Below are positions 1-11,915 of a DNA stretch of 64,000 nucleotides, in pieces (within the stretch, counting starts at the first letter, position 1; each line of letters begins with the position of its first letter). Position numbers and translations under genes: made by a program. A model generated the notes under the pieces. It was not told the DNA's origin, did no database searches, and saw only the letters and a list, made by a program, of their open reading frames with translations. The stretch is from Trissonchulus latispiculum (taxonomy: Eukaryota; Nematoda; Enoplea; Enoplida; Ironidae): the NCBI GenBank assembly GCA_030248195.1, contig JASAND010005544.1:26084-90083 (forward strand). Direction: 5' to 3'.

Positions 1-1647
1 TTTAAAACAGTATGTTTTGATTATATCGAACACTCTATAATGAAGTTTCATGGCTTTTCCATGCAGCTACTACATTCCAGCTTTGTCGAACTCCATTTTC
101 AGCCAGCTGGAACAAGATCGCATATCCAGGAATATAAACTCACACATATCGTCATTGCATAAGCGACATTCCTCTACAGTTCCTTGCATATGTGGAAACA
201 ATATATTTGGGTTCGGTGTGTAATCCTGCCGACATACTTTGTCACACCTTTTAGCAATACCCTGCTGAATGATGCCAACTGCGTACCATTCACGAAGTGT
301 CGGCAGAATGATGGGTCTGAGCAACGGAGCTCCAGAGTCTCCCTAAACACGAAACGACAGCGAAGAAACGCTACATCAAAATTAACTGCGATATCATAAT
401 AGCAAATGATGAAGGTTCTAAATATGCTGTGAGAGTTCACATTGATCTCTCAATGAGGTGACCACTATTTGAATACATAAATGACTTTTGTACACCTAGA
501 TTCAGACGCAAACAATCTGCGAGTGACATTGACGAAGGGGAAAGGTGGGAGAGAAGTATCTACGTGCTGAAGCTGAGGCTCAAGTCGAAGACTCGCCTAA
601 TGATGCTAGAAACAATAAGGGATAAAGCGGCAAAGCAAAAAGCCTATCTCTGTTCCGCTGTAGCTTACGGGATGTTGACCCGCAGCCTGTCTGACGAGGG
701 GTTTATCTATCCGTTCACGAACATCTATCAGTTTCATAACTTTACACGTGCAGATTTCAATTCACAACAAGCAACTGATTTTTAGACGTTTGTGGCTTTG
801 AACCGCTAGATCAAAGAATAGACAATTCCGTGCTGCGTTACAATTCCACTGTGATTGGAACAAAGCTGTTTGTATAGGTTGCTTTAGGAGTTCCAAAAGA
901 AAGACAATGCTTGGGAACAAGGGACAGGCAATGTATCACTAAAGGTAGCTTTTACTGAATTGAACCCACTGTTAATGTTTTCATTAATCGCAAGCCTGCA
1001 AAATTGGACCTCCCAAAAATCGTGTGCTAAATCATCTTTTCAACGCGCAATGTTATATGTGCCAATGATTATGACGCTTGACGCAGCACAGCGGTTTTAA
1101 ATTTGCCCCTATTACTGCAATTAGACACAAAATTAGAAATTTATGCTAATTAATACGATGTTTCGTGCGGGATTCGATCCACATGGCTGTGGCTCCTGCA
1201 TTACTAAAAGCTGGCTTATCAGTGAAGGCAGTGAATAACAGTGAAGGATATGTTTCGTAAGCTTACATTAAATATTATTGCTAAAAACTTAATTAGTCAG
1301 TCACTGAGAAGTTATGGCAGAAAATGTAGATTAATCATTAAGTGTTCATCACCGTTATAATCAAATTTCAGCTCAGTAATAATGAGAAAGCTATACGTAA
1401 TTCAAATATTTTCTGCTCAATTCTTTTGAACACTGAGAACTTCGTTGCTTTACATAATTGTACCTTTGTCGAATGCTTCATGTTGACGAAAATTTATGAA
1501 TTTTCAGCTGACATCTACAATTAAGCTCGTAGATTCAGCTTGTAGTAATTTCAAGATAAAAGCAGTATACCAATGACCGTATTAGTAAATAAACCGTAAA
1601 CAGTAGGTAAATAAATGGCTTAACCACGTATGATAGAAAACTATGGG

Positions 1648-2190
1648 CCTATTTCTTTAACGATGGTCTAATTAAACGAATTAAAAATAAGCCCAATTAA
1701 AATTTTAATTGCTATTTCTTTAATCTGGATTAAACGGATTAAACAGGCTAAGATTGACTAGTTTAATCCGACCATTCTTAATCCCCGGATTAAGCGAGTT
1801 GATTTTAATCCATTTAATCCTCCATTAAAGAAACAGTAATTAAAATTTTTAATACGCCAATGTTTAATCCGTTTAATCTGCATAACTGCAAGGAATAAAA
1901 ACTAGTTGAAGAAGGCGGCGGATTAAACAGATTAAAATTAATCATTAATCATTTATTAAAGACATAGCGATTAAGCAGGTCAGATTAACTGATTGGTTAT
2001 TCCGAAGAAAAAATAAGGAAACAGGTTTAGATTAAAATTTTTTCGTAAGTGCATTATAGAAATAGGATTAAATTTAATCCCTTTAACTCGTTTAACTCGC
2101 TGCATTGAATATTGATCCGTCTAATCAGAGGTGCTATTTCTTCAATGCAGACTAATTTTAATCTAATCCGTTAGTCTTTAAAGAAATAGG
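1648..2190. repeat. TTAATCC-rich inverted-repeat element, copy 1
   Basis: AT-rich element bounded by CCTATTTCTTTAA and its inverse TTAAAGAAATAGG. It is packed with GGATTA/TAATCC motifs in both orientations (at least 12) and with repeated ATTTCTTTAAT-type motifs, so it can fold on itself. It lies in intron 4 of gene 1. The same element sits at the matching place in gene 2, so it was there before the duplication. No ORF. It is probably a non-autonomous DNA element; I found no clear target-site duplication. Confidence 0.7.
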
Positions 2191-2648
2191 GGCTATGTTA
2201 AGGATTGCATAAATTCGCGACTATTTATACATTCCTCTAATGGTGGAAATATGCAGAATATGTGGTATCTCATGCTGGAAGAAGCTGCACTTCGTAGTTC
2301 TCATCGCATTGCAACCCTATTAATTAAGTGTTCCTCAAACATTATCCATGTGGTGCTTCGAGCAAAGTCTGCAGTGAATAAATTCTTTACGACTCATGTC
2401 TTATAAACTGTGCCATTTGTAATTTATCCAGCTGCTCCAAGATTATTCATAACTTACCTTATATACGGCACCATTGGCACATGGCTCCCGAATGTATCCG
2501 TTATATGGGTTTTTTATCGCAGTAGGAGTAATCTTTGTAAGTTTTTCAGGCATGATGTCCCCAATATCAAGTAGTTTCATGTACTTTACGTAACCGGATG
2601 CTGAATCCTTGCTTAAGTATTCCTCCATAGTTATTGCCCAGGTCGGAA

Positions 2649-4153
2649 CTGAAAACAAACCAGTAAGCTGATCACTACTACAGTATCGGCGTTAAGTTAT
2701 AGTTCATCAATTGCTTTGGTCATTTGATGTTTCCCGTTGTGCGGGTTAAAAGATTTCTTCGAGCTGCATAAAATTTCCCTTTTCGTGCAGTGCAGACGGT
2801 TTTCTAAGCTCGTGTGTTCGTTGCGCGATGACGCTCATACTTGCACATTGTATACTAGAATATTTATATTCTTCATTTACGTTTACGGTTTTCCACATTA
2901 CGATGGTTAAAAAATTTGTCTTCAAACTAGTAGTCGGCGCGAAGCAAACAATCAAAATAGAGGGTCATCACTTTAGCGTGCATCGGAAAAACCTCAAATC
3001 TATCCAAGTTTGATGCAATATCATTGGCATAGTAGGAAAATGTATGAGGTTAAGTGATTGGCCTTTTCCTGGCAAGGGTTGTTGTTGTCTTTAATTTTTG
3101 GATCGAGACATTTAGCGCACGATCTCCTAAGGGTGTCCTCTGGCTAGTAAAGTTTAAGTGGGCTTTAGGATAAGCGCTATTCCGGAGTTTGATCCGGGAT
3201 CTAAAGCATCACACCTACGTGACGTCTATTTCCGAGACCTGCAGTGGCAATCATTGGTTAACAAAGTACATGGTTTTGTGGGACCTTTCCGACAAAACTC
3301 TAGGTGGAAAATTGTATCTAAACGGCAATTTTTGAGAGGGTTGTTTCTATAAGAACAGATAAACTTGATTTTTCTAAAGTTCAACTTTAACTATGGTACG
3401 ACCAAAAAATGTGTGTACATACAATAGCCACGAATTCATGGATATTCTTTGGGTATGGGATCTATGTGTATTCTTCAGACAGGTGCATTAGGGGAAATTG
3501 CGGGATGAACGGGCGGCCTAAGGTAGCCGGTAAACGCCTGTTTCGTTTTTTCAAAAAAAAAACGGAAAAATCCGGATTCTTGAGCGTTCCCTTAGGGCTG
3601 GTCTGCAAGGGTGAACCCCCAGGCACATGATGGTATTCTCTCATTTTGATTGCATCGACGCGAAGTTTAAATAATTAGAATATAATTCAGAGCACGCCTG
3701 AAAAATCAACAATATTTGACTTCTTTTGCAACACCGTCAGAATTTTCAAAGTGTTACGTCTACCCCTCAACTCAACTCAACAGACACCCTGTACATAAGT
3801 TACATTCCGGCAGACAATTTCTAGTGTAATGATTCCACAGTAAATACTGCTGTTGTTAGCTACAAATAATTAATCTCACAATGGCACAACCTTGCACAAC
3901 ATGTAAAACAAGCGTACTCAAGGTATTACAAGTGTGGCACATTCTCTGTACCCCCCACAATTTGGTACACAGTCAAAACGATGATAGGCTCACTCACTGC
4001 TTGCCTGTGTCAATAGCTATGAAGATGTTTCACATTTTTTATAAATGGAGTTATCCTGCAGTCATACTTCAATGTACTCTTGTTATTAGGCAATGCAGGG
4101 CTAGCACACTATTTTTTCAATATATGTACAATTTCATAATCGTTTAGCCTTAC
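2649..4153. other. Intron 3 of gene 1
   Basis: No coding signal. It lacks the palindromic insertion found in the matching intron of gene 2, and the uninterrupted target is readable at about 2926-2936. At 3388-3414 there is a stretch close to the terminal sequence of that palindrome (TACGACCAAAAAATGTGTGT), suggesting an older, mostly lost relative. Confidence 0.5.
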
Positions 4154-4796
4154 AGTCCACTTCCCCATATCCTAATATCCGAAAAGATTGTGGAGATGAC
4201 CAACGCACATATTCATCTGGACAATTCAGAATATTATTTGTTCCAGCCATGCAAAGCTGGTGATTTTCCATTTGTTTTTGCAGCGGCTCGTGAGAAAACG
4301 ATTTAAATCTAATCAAGCCAATCCCAATGGCATCGAATAGGCAGGCCTTGTATCTCATTTCTTTGTCAACTTCAAACATGTCCAGACATTGCTGATGAGT
4401 TGGGTGCAAAATAATGTTAGCTTCACCACCGGCCCTTAAAGCAACTGGAAATGGAGTTTCCCAATATGTTGGATCCCGAATGTAGATGTTGACCTCTGTA
4501 ACACTTACTCGATGGAATTCACCTTGTCCAGTGGAGCTAAATAAAGCATCGTGTTAAAGAAAACACAAGCAAATATAAACAATCCTGTATAACATATACA
4601 AGTAGCGGGTGAGACATCTGTTTAAGATTAAACGGTTTTGGTAAAACTTATTCCGATCACAAGAGAAGAACCTAAGATTAATCAGATTTGAAAGTGTGCT
4701 GAATCATTTCGACTATCGTTGAATTCAAGCTAGGCACTTTGGCAAAATGTTGACTTTCGGAACTTTTCAAATTCACATTTTAAACAAAATATTTAT

Positions 4797-5781
4797 AAAG
4801 CGGTTGAGCGGTAAAATTCGTTGCATAACTAACAGGTGGGAGTCTACAATAGCCGTTATAAAGCTGCCACCGCAACGGAAGCAACATTGACTAGAAAGGA
4901 GCGTGTTCTGTTGGCTCAATTGAGAGCCAATGGACACTGCAATCTACTAGCCCGGTACCGACACCGCATCGGTATCTCTGCTTCCCTGGCCTGTCCTAAC
5001 TGTGTGCACCCGGAAGAAGATATCCTCCATCTTTTTATCCATTGCCCGGCCCATACGGCAATGCGCACCCGGCACCTTGGCCCCAACCCCATCATCTCGG
5101 TCCTTTCGGAGGAGCCCCGGGCTGTCCTGGACTTCCTCAAGAGTGTGGGGAGGTATTAACCTCTCCAATCATATTGGGACCGTTCCAGACGATCTAGGAA
5201 ATCACAACAACACAAACGCAAGTGTTGCATAAAAGCTAACACTGTTGGACTGTTACTGTTAGGTTTGCTACTAACAGTCTAACAAACAATTTCTACTGAT
5301 CGAATGGACTAAATTCATTTAAAAGTCAATTATTACGCAATTAAAGGAAGCACAACCACAAGTAAAGAAAGGAAGCATTAATAGATACCATAGCTGCAAT
5401 CAAGAGTTCCACAAAAAGCTACTAACTAACATGTAATTGAAAAAATTGAAATTGCATATTTCGCCAAGATATCGCTGTTAAAGTTACAATATTTTTGCAC
5501 GCTAATCACTACAGCTAATTCAAAGCTTATCCGTAGTAGCTGATTATACCTCCATCAAAACTAAAAATATTTATAGTGCTGTTACTAAACATTGCACTTG
5601 CTGGGTCACAACCCACTACCGTGCGCTGGCAAGACATTGTAGCTACACTGTTCAAACTGCTGTTACACTGTTTCAGTGATAGTGAACAGTTCCTTTATGC
5701 AACGAAATTTGGAACACTGTTCAAAATCAGTGTAACAGTTGAACACTGCTAGACTGTTCAACTGTTAGGTTTATGCAACGG
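4797..5781. mobile_element. Non-autonomous element with CCGTTGCATAAAC-type ends, carrying a LINE fragment
   Basis: The right end reads ...TTTATGCAACGG and matches the inverse of the left end of the copy at about 19874 (CCGTTGCATAAAC). The interior holds many palindromic motifs of the AACAGT/ACTGTT type. A LINE 3' fragment at 4836-5159 replaces part of the interior that is present in the other copy. It lies in intron 2 of gene 1. Class is not assigned because no clean target duplication was found. Confidence 0.45.
4836..5159 (+). pseudogene. LINE ORF2 C-terminal fragment
   Basis: An open stretch of 107 codons matches the extreme C terminus of ORF2 in Jockey/R1/CR1-like LINEs: an LLAQLRANGHCNLL segment, then LARYRHRIG, then CPNC, and finally a HLFIHCP segment that completes a CCHC-type cysteine/histidine pattern. 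In full elements this region follows the reverse transcriptase and helps bind RNA. No reverse transcriptase precedes it, so it is a typical 5'-truncated retrocopy. It is absent from the duplicate block at about 19.9-20.1 kb, so either this copy gained it after duplication or the other lost it. Confidence 0.75.
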
Positions 5782-6117
5782 TCACTGGTTTATTCCAGAG
5801 GAGTAGTTATCTTTTCTCCGGGAACTCAGCACACCTTATTGATAAGTGAATTGGTTATTTTGTTTCTTGGACGGGATTTTTGCCTGTCCCAAATAAGATT
5901 TATTTTATTTTAATAAGTACACACGTTTCGCTCCTCATCTGCGGAGCTGTTGGCTAGTTTTATAGATACAATCTATCGCCATTATGGCTTAGGAAGGGAT
6001 ACAACCTCGCATTTTTCGATAGTGCGCGTGCGTGTCCCAAGTAGACAGTACCCGGGCCCACAAATTTAGCACCTCATCTGACCGACTGAGGTGTTACCTA
6101 AGTTTCTTAATCAAGGA

Positions 6118-6288
6118 TACAATATTGAGTCATTATGGCTAAGGTGGAGATCGAACCTAGGACTTTTCGTTCATCGCCTTAATCATTTGTGCATACGGGC
6201 AATGGCCAGAATGTTCGGTGCACTGCTGGCTTCCAGCTGCGCTACATTACAGAAACAATGTTGTAGCTGTGAACAGCTTAGTAACTGA
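6118..6288 (-). repeat. tRNA-derived SINE-like repeat, copy 1
   Basis: Read on the minus strand it contains a pol III B-box-like GGTTCGATCTCC after GTCCTA, with a plausible A-box region upstream. In gene 2 the same repeat (about 20458-20628) lies just inside intron 2. Here the His-exon deletion has joined it directly to the exon 2 remnant. Confidence 0.45.
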
Positions 6289-6831
6289 CGACCTTACGTT
6301 TATGGCATTGAACTGGGTTTGGTCAATTCTCACGATGTATTGGAAATCTGTCAAATCTGTAACGTATTTACCTCTGAGAATTTTTCTCAGTAGTCTGTTG
6401 TCATTTAAACCTGAAAATAAAGCTTTTGACTACTGATTATCTATGTCACGACAGTTTTAGCTTCAGGTCCAGAATACCAACCGATGTAATACCTTGCCAA
6501 CAGAATGTGGCACTAAAAAGCTTAATGTTTATTAAAGAAATTACACATCAATCTTAAACAACTTGAAAATCTCAAATAATTTCCAAATATGACTAAATGT
6601 TAGAAGTGTTAGGACTGAGTTGAAATAACCACGGCCTCAGCACACAGTCATATGTGAAGAAACATTGGGAGGAAGACCACTTTGTGTACCATTTTAGTTG
6701 ATTAGCTAGCGTGTATAATTAAGTCATAGACTACATTAAAATCCTGACTACTGTCCCTTACTTATATTGAAGTGATGGCCGTAGATACAGGTAATGTGAA
6801 GCAAAAGTATATAAAAGTATAATGTATGCAT

Positions 6832-7167
6832 TCTATGTTCAATGCTCAATGTTTTCGTAGACAGTACGCTAAGCTTTGCATACTAACACGGAAAGGTAAA
6901 GCTAAGTTTCTCCATAATTTATTCAGTTGAATCTGTCAGTTGCTGATGCAAAACGGAGCTGCAAATTTTCACAACGAATTTTTATGGAACTGTCATGTTG
7001 AAACGAAATAAAAATGTTGTACATTTGGCCCATATGATTAGGCAAGAGGTGACAGACCTCTGCCAGATGATTCATTTACATTATCAGTATACTCGCGTTA
7101 TGTGTCGCCAGAGAGCTGACAAAATTTTACCCCTGCCTGCCCGCCAAAAGCAAATTCCAAGCAAATT
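6832..7167 (-). promoter_or_regulatory. Conserved upstream block of gene 1
   Basis: Sequence just 5' of exon 1 is shared with gene 2 (21305-21640) and, more diverged, with gene 3 (27666-27965). It includes a TTTCGTAGACAGT motif and an AT-rich AATAAATTATGG block roughly 85-100 bases upstream of the ATG that could act as a core promoter. Conservation between gene 2 and the older paralog gene 3 suggests shared regulation, although recent common descent explains part of it. Confidence 0.35.
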
Positions 7168-7978
7168 ATTTCAGAAACCCGGCAATATATTTTGAAAACA
7201 CTAATTCTACAATCGATATCTGTACTCTAATAATATCAGCAACTAGGTTGACAACGGTGCTCCATCCCACCTCAGTGCACGTTTCTTTAACTGTTTCGAA
7301 CTTAGATTCGACGTTCTACACTTGGCAGCAGCTCCCTGACGCTCTGAGATGGCTAGGTCATAAGTATTCATGTGGACCGAATATCGAGAGATCAATCTGG
7401 ATACATATTGGATGGGATCGGATTGCATTTTTTATCAGATTGATTGATCTTGTCTGATTGGCGTTGTGGATAATCAAGAGAAGTTGATAATTTTGACCAC
7501 AAAGTATTAATTTAATAAATGCCATACAAAATTTTACTTGAATTCTCAATTATTGTCCAAGAATTTGAACTATCGGAACATGGGCCAGCATATTTATAGG
7601 AAAGTGCGGCATTGCAGAAAATGCTAAAAAGCTTGAAATGCTTGCACCATGTAGTGTAGCAGTAGTTAAAAATGTGGATTATTAGCAAACATCGAAAACC
7701 TTTATTTTTTGCTTACAATATTGTTTTGTTTCCCCTAATTCTGTTTAATTCCGACATTTTTCTGGTTATTGCAGTGCTGAAATCTGTATTGATGTCAGAC
7801 ATAACCAATCAATAGAAGTAAACGTTCACTGGTTCATAATAAAGCTCTATTCTTTTATTACACCATATTGGTTCAAAGTTTTGAACTTAAAAAGCGGACA
7901 CAGAGATTTCCCGAATGTTTAGCATGATATCATTATTTCAAAGGCACAACTGTGACTTTAGCACTTAAACTGCGAGGG

Positions 7979-8228
7979 TCACCCCATTCTAACTTTGTCC
8001 AATTCGTTTTTCAGCCAACTAGAACTGTATTCAACATCAACAAACCAAAGGGCACACGTGTCTTCTTCGCAAATTGAACAACGTTTCTCATGTCCTTGTA
8101 TAAGCGGACGCAATGGATGGAGATTCGGTGTAGCATTCGGCTTTCAAACCACGTCACATCTTCTGGTGAAGCCTCTTATAATAATACCAACTGCGTACAG
8201 TTCGCTACCTGTCGGTACTAGATCCTCT
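7979..8228 (-). pseudogene. Orphan last exon of an S1 protease, broken
   Basis: Matches exon 5 of gene 3 (22462-22737) across the cysteine-rich tail and ends at the same stop. It has two defects: the stretch encoding GDSGAPLLKSH, with the catalytic Ser, is deleted at about 8219-8224, and the CDEVC segment has become a stop codon (reads CDVV then TGA). It lies 1148 bases upstream of gene 1 exon 1, almost the same spacing as gene 2 to gene 3 exon 5 (1158). It is therefore the edge of the duplicated segment, which carried only the last exon of the neighbouring gene. The AATAAA poly(A) signal kept at 22410-22415 is mutated here. Confidence 0.8.
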
Positions 8229-8294
8229 TAAATGCAGCATAACAATAAAAGCATTCACTGCTTGCAATATGCTGTCATTAATTTCCGTATTTAT

Positions 8295-8760
8295 GCAAGA
8301 GTTGCACAGTTATTACTATATTCATTTGAAAGATCTCGTTATGCTCTACAGTTTTGCTTTTTGAAGCAACTTTCGAGCCTTTTCTATCGCGAGATATAGC
8401 CAAATTTGGGGTCCAAAACTAGTCATTATTGCAGAACCCAAATAATCCATTACTTCTTAAGCTGCGCAAGCCGTTAAATTAAATTAATGGCATCAGTTTG
8501 AAGGTCTCACAGAGACGAACTATCCGAGGGATGGTCACCTTCCAATTACTATCACGAGGGCTGCTATCATAAAAATGAAGCGAAAAATCAAAAATTGCAC
8601 TTCTTAAAAAATTTGGTAAATTAAGATGGGTCATAAAATAAAACCATGCTATAGTTTTAGTCCAATGCCTTCTAACATTGGATTAAAATTCAGCGAAGTA
8701 GATATAGTCCCACCTGTTTTTTAATTAATTTCGTCTACTTGTCTTGCATTAAAAATGTTT
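8295..8760. repeat. Interspersed repeat fragment related to 32726-33708 and 42030-42790
   Basis: Shares long stretches with the other two, including CATTTGAAAGATCTCGTT and a GAAGCAACTTTC segment. It starts where similarity to the other duplicate block ends (about 8290), so it may mark the duplication edge. Noncoding and truncated. Confidence 0.55.
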
Positions 8761-8783
8761 TCAGTCACGCTCTGCTGCGTTAA

Positions 8784-10172
8784 GGGGGGGCTGCGAATTT
8801 CACTAAAAGTTCGATGTTGGAAAAGCTAGCTAGTCTTTTGCCACATAATAGTATTAGATTTAGTGTAAAATAGTTTAAAGTTTGAAAGAATTCCATGCAG
8901 GGTAGCGTCCTGTGGAGCCAACAGAAGTTGGTGTTATCTGTCCAAAGCTGGACATAACACGTACACAAACTTCGGCTCGCCCTGATCGCCATGGGCAAGG
9001 TACGGCACCCAAATATTCCAGAAATAGTTCTAACATATACTGCTTTGACATAGTGTAAAATAATCCTTAGATCAATGAGATACAATCAAAGTGCGAAAAA
9101 TTAGGTGTTGTAGGTCTATATAGTTGGATGTTAAATAACGTCTAAGGCGCTGTGGTTTACCAAATGAACCCAACTTTGCTCTAATTAATACTCCAAGTAT
9201 CCGTCTCAATTATTGAAAAAAATGACGCGGTTTCGTTAATCCCTGCGTTTGCAGCACTAGATCAGATTATCGATAATGTCGCTGTCATTTGATGCCATTT
9301 CGAAGATGGGAGTGAATTATGCCAAATTACTGTGGCAGAATCGGCAGAAGCTTTTCGCATTACCGGCCAGTGAGTGTACAAACATGTGCAGAAGGCTAGG
9401 TCACTAGACATCGCTCCATTGTTTAGAAATGCTAGATTGATTTTTCGTAGTATGGATGGCGATCGCTCCAAAAAGCTATAAGACTAAAAGAAAAAAGCTG
9501 TAAGCGCATACTGAACGAAAGAAGCGTCATATTGAAAAACGGATTTTATATTCGGTTTCTGCAGGTCAAATAACCCCTATAAGCCCCTTTTCTGCAACAT
9601 CGGAGACAAAAATTTTTTTAACCCTATTTTTACTGCGCTTAGCTAACTTTTCAGCCCTAAAAATAAGGGTTATTTCTTAACAAAAAGTTTGCTAGCACAT
9701 TAACCAGAAAACCAAAGCCCTCGAAACTGGCACATAGTTTGCCCCTATTAGAGCCTAATATTTGGTAAAAAGCTGGGGTAGGCTAGGGGCGGTCAATTTT
9801 ATTAGATCGAAAACAGCGCACGGTCACATCGCAATTTTTTGCAAAATTTCAAACTTTGAGTTGGTATAGCTGCAGAAGGAAGCAACGCTCGAAAGCCGGA
9901 ATACTTTTAATATTTAGCACTAGCAACGGTTAACATTTGTGGCCGAAAGTTTCAGAGTTGGCCTAACCGTTAGTCCACCAGAGCTGAAAAACACTTTTTG
10001 AAAAATTTTTCGCACCAAAATTTGTACTTTTGCGTCCTGCCACAAACAGTGTATGTGAGATATATTGTTGCCCACCCTAAACTTTTTTGCTTTGTTATGT
10101 TGGCTAACGTTGGGGAGGAAAGTAGTTCTCTGCTACGATGTCGTGCCAACCCGTTCGTAGCCCCCCCCCCTC
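8784..10172. mobile_element. TTAA-flanked 1.4-kb non-autonomous element, copy A
   Basis: Flanked on both sides by TTAA (8780-8783 and 10173-10176), with G-run/C-run terminal repeats: GGGGGGGCTGCGAA at the left and TTCGTAGCCCCCCC at the right. TTAA target duplication is characteristic of piggyBac-type transposition. No transposase ORF is visible. Related copies lie at 45796-47281 and, partial, at 53050-54015. Confidence 0.65.
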
Positions 10173-10176
10173 TTAA

Positions 10177-11866
10177 TTAAACATACTAAAAGCAGCTTTT
10201 TAATCAATGCTTTCTTAATGGAGAATTAAATAGATTAACACGCCTATTCGTTAAATTATTGTAGTGGGCAATTAATCTAGTGTGTGATACTAGACCGATA
10301 TTATTAGTATTATCAAGGATTTTCCCGGACGGGGTATTGCCTCAAGTCCGGGGCCCCTTCATGGCCCAGGCATAGCCTGGGGTCCGGCCGTCTGGGATCA
10401 GGGCCCGCCACACGGACGGAAATAGCCAAAACTGATCTGTTAAGGGCCTGGGCCGTGGTAACTGCGCTAACTGGTGTCGTATGAATTGGAATTTCCCGCT
10501 TTTGGGGTGCAAGGTTTTTCTGAAACAGTCATGTTTAAAGAATAATCTGCTGTCAGAATTCCATCCTACCGCAGCAATTACCAAGAATTAAGAAACACAA
10601 ACTGATGAAGCAAAACAAAGAAACAACTACGACAAAACAAATTTCGCATAGTTATCCCGAGAGTCATAAAAACGGTCGATGAAATCTGGAAGCTTTAAAA
10701 CTGGCTTGCCTACAAGATAACTGTTGTCATCATTGAGCGCAAGCTTAGCTCTGGCTGCTGATGTCTCAGAAGGGTTAGAAGACATACAATGCCCAATTGA
10801 GCATTGTGTTAAATATCTATAATTTGAACGTAGTGTCTAAGGAAATAAGTAAACACGACCATTATAATGAAACACTAAACAGGGTTTTCTGGTTTTGTGA
10901 TTTGGGCAAGCATTGTGTTTCGCTAATCTTGAGTTGCTTCGCTTTAACAAATTTTACTTCTGGATTGGATTATTATTTTGGCGTGTTTTTAGAGCAAAAA
11001 TGCTTTTATTTACCTAGATAAGGCCCGGTCTGGGGCACAGCCCAGAATTGATTAATTTGTACCGTTGTTTCTCAGTACTTTGTGATATATTTGTCGATCC
11101 CGCGAAGAGTCTCAAGCCTACTTTTGTCTTACTTACTTACTGTGTCTAGCAGTTAGTGCAATCTGAAAAGAGCACACTGCAACAACCTTCCATGCAAGTA
11201 ATGTGTCATTTAATGATACGCTTAATTTAATGCTAACTGCCCATCTTTTGATGTGTATAGCCTAGTACAAGTGGAAGCCAGGCACCTTAACCGTCTCGAC
11301 ATCCTTTCTCGTGCAACGAGTTGAGCATAAATGCAGTCTTTATTGGAACGAGATATGCTGATCGTCAACTTCAGGTTGACATATAATCCAGTTTATTCTA
11401 ACGCCACGTACGCAATCCCAATTTGAAGCTTCCGCATATTTGTTCAGGGCAGTGTTTGCTTATATTTCTGTCAGTAATTTGTAAGAACATTGTGTGTGCC
11501 AAAACGCGGCCAATTTCTTTCCAGCCATTGTGAAGCATTCAGTAGGCAACAGAAGGTTTACCATCACATCAAGTTAGAAACTACTTGGGACCATTGTATC
11601 GTACAATAGCTAATTTCGTGACTAAGCTAATGTTGTGACCGCTACTAGCTGCGAACACGGCCGGATTTAAACTGGCAGATTTAATCAACTGAGCTGGTTG
11701 TTCGCTACGTTAGATTTTATACAACTAGCAACACACCACTATAATCAGTCTAACGTAGAACTCCTCAATCGGGGGAACATATCGCAAGATACTACAAGCT
11801 TGAATAAGGGGAGTTAATTTGCTGATATATTGTTAAAAAGCTCTACTATGCATCGAACTGTATGTT
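10177..11866. other. Noncoding spacer between gene 1 block and gene 2
   Basis: No supportable gene. A GC-rich patch at about 10330-10560 stands out from the AT-rich surroundings and contains short palindromes such as CCAGGCATAGCCTGG; it may be the end of an unrecognised retroposon. The rest shows no structure that I can name. Confidence 0.5.
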
Positions 11867-11872
11867 TTTATT
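11867..11872 (-). promoter_or_regulatory. Poly(A) signal of gene 2
   Basis: AATAAA on the minus strand, about 45 bases past the stop codon of gene 2. Confidence 0.5.
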
Positions 11873-11915
11873 TAACGTAACACGTATGATAAATGTTCAT
11901 AGCTTTTCAGTACAG

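Larger units (their letters stand above)
70..6831 (-). pseudogene. S1 serine protease gene 1, His exon half deleted
   Basis: Five-exon secreted chymotrypsin-fold protease on the minus strand. Exon 1 is 6831-6762 (ATG plus a hydrophobic stretch, 70 nt), exon 2 remnant 6410-6289, exon 3 4536-4154, exon 4 2648-2458, exon 5 342-70. Exon 3 has the Asp motif DAIGIGLIRFKS, and exon 5 opens with GDSGAPLL straight after a TTTAG acceptor. Exons 1, 3, 4 and 5 are open and nearly identical to gene 2. Exon 2 lacks about 133 bases present at 20629-20761 of gene 2; the loss removes the TAAHC catalytic His segment and the splice donor. Any product would therefore be catalytically dead and mis-spliced. The family and the triad are seen directly; loss of function is inferred. 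An assembly error is the alternative. Confidence 0.85.

Noticed and set aside
184..399. Plus-strand ORF over exon 5 of gene 1 (and its twin at 12033-12248)
   Set aside because: Antisense shadow of the GDSGAP exon; the minus strand has the splice acceptor and the family motif.
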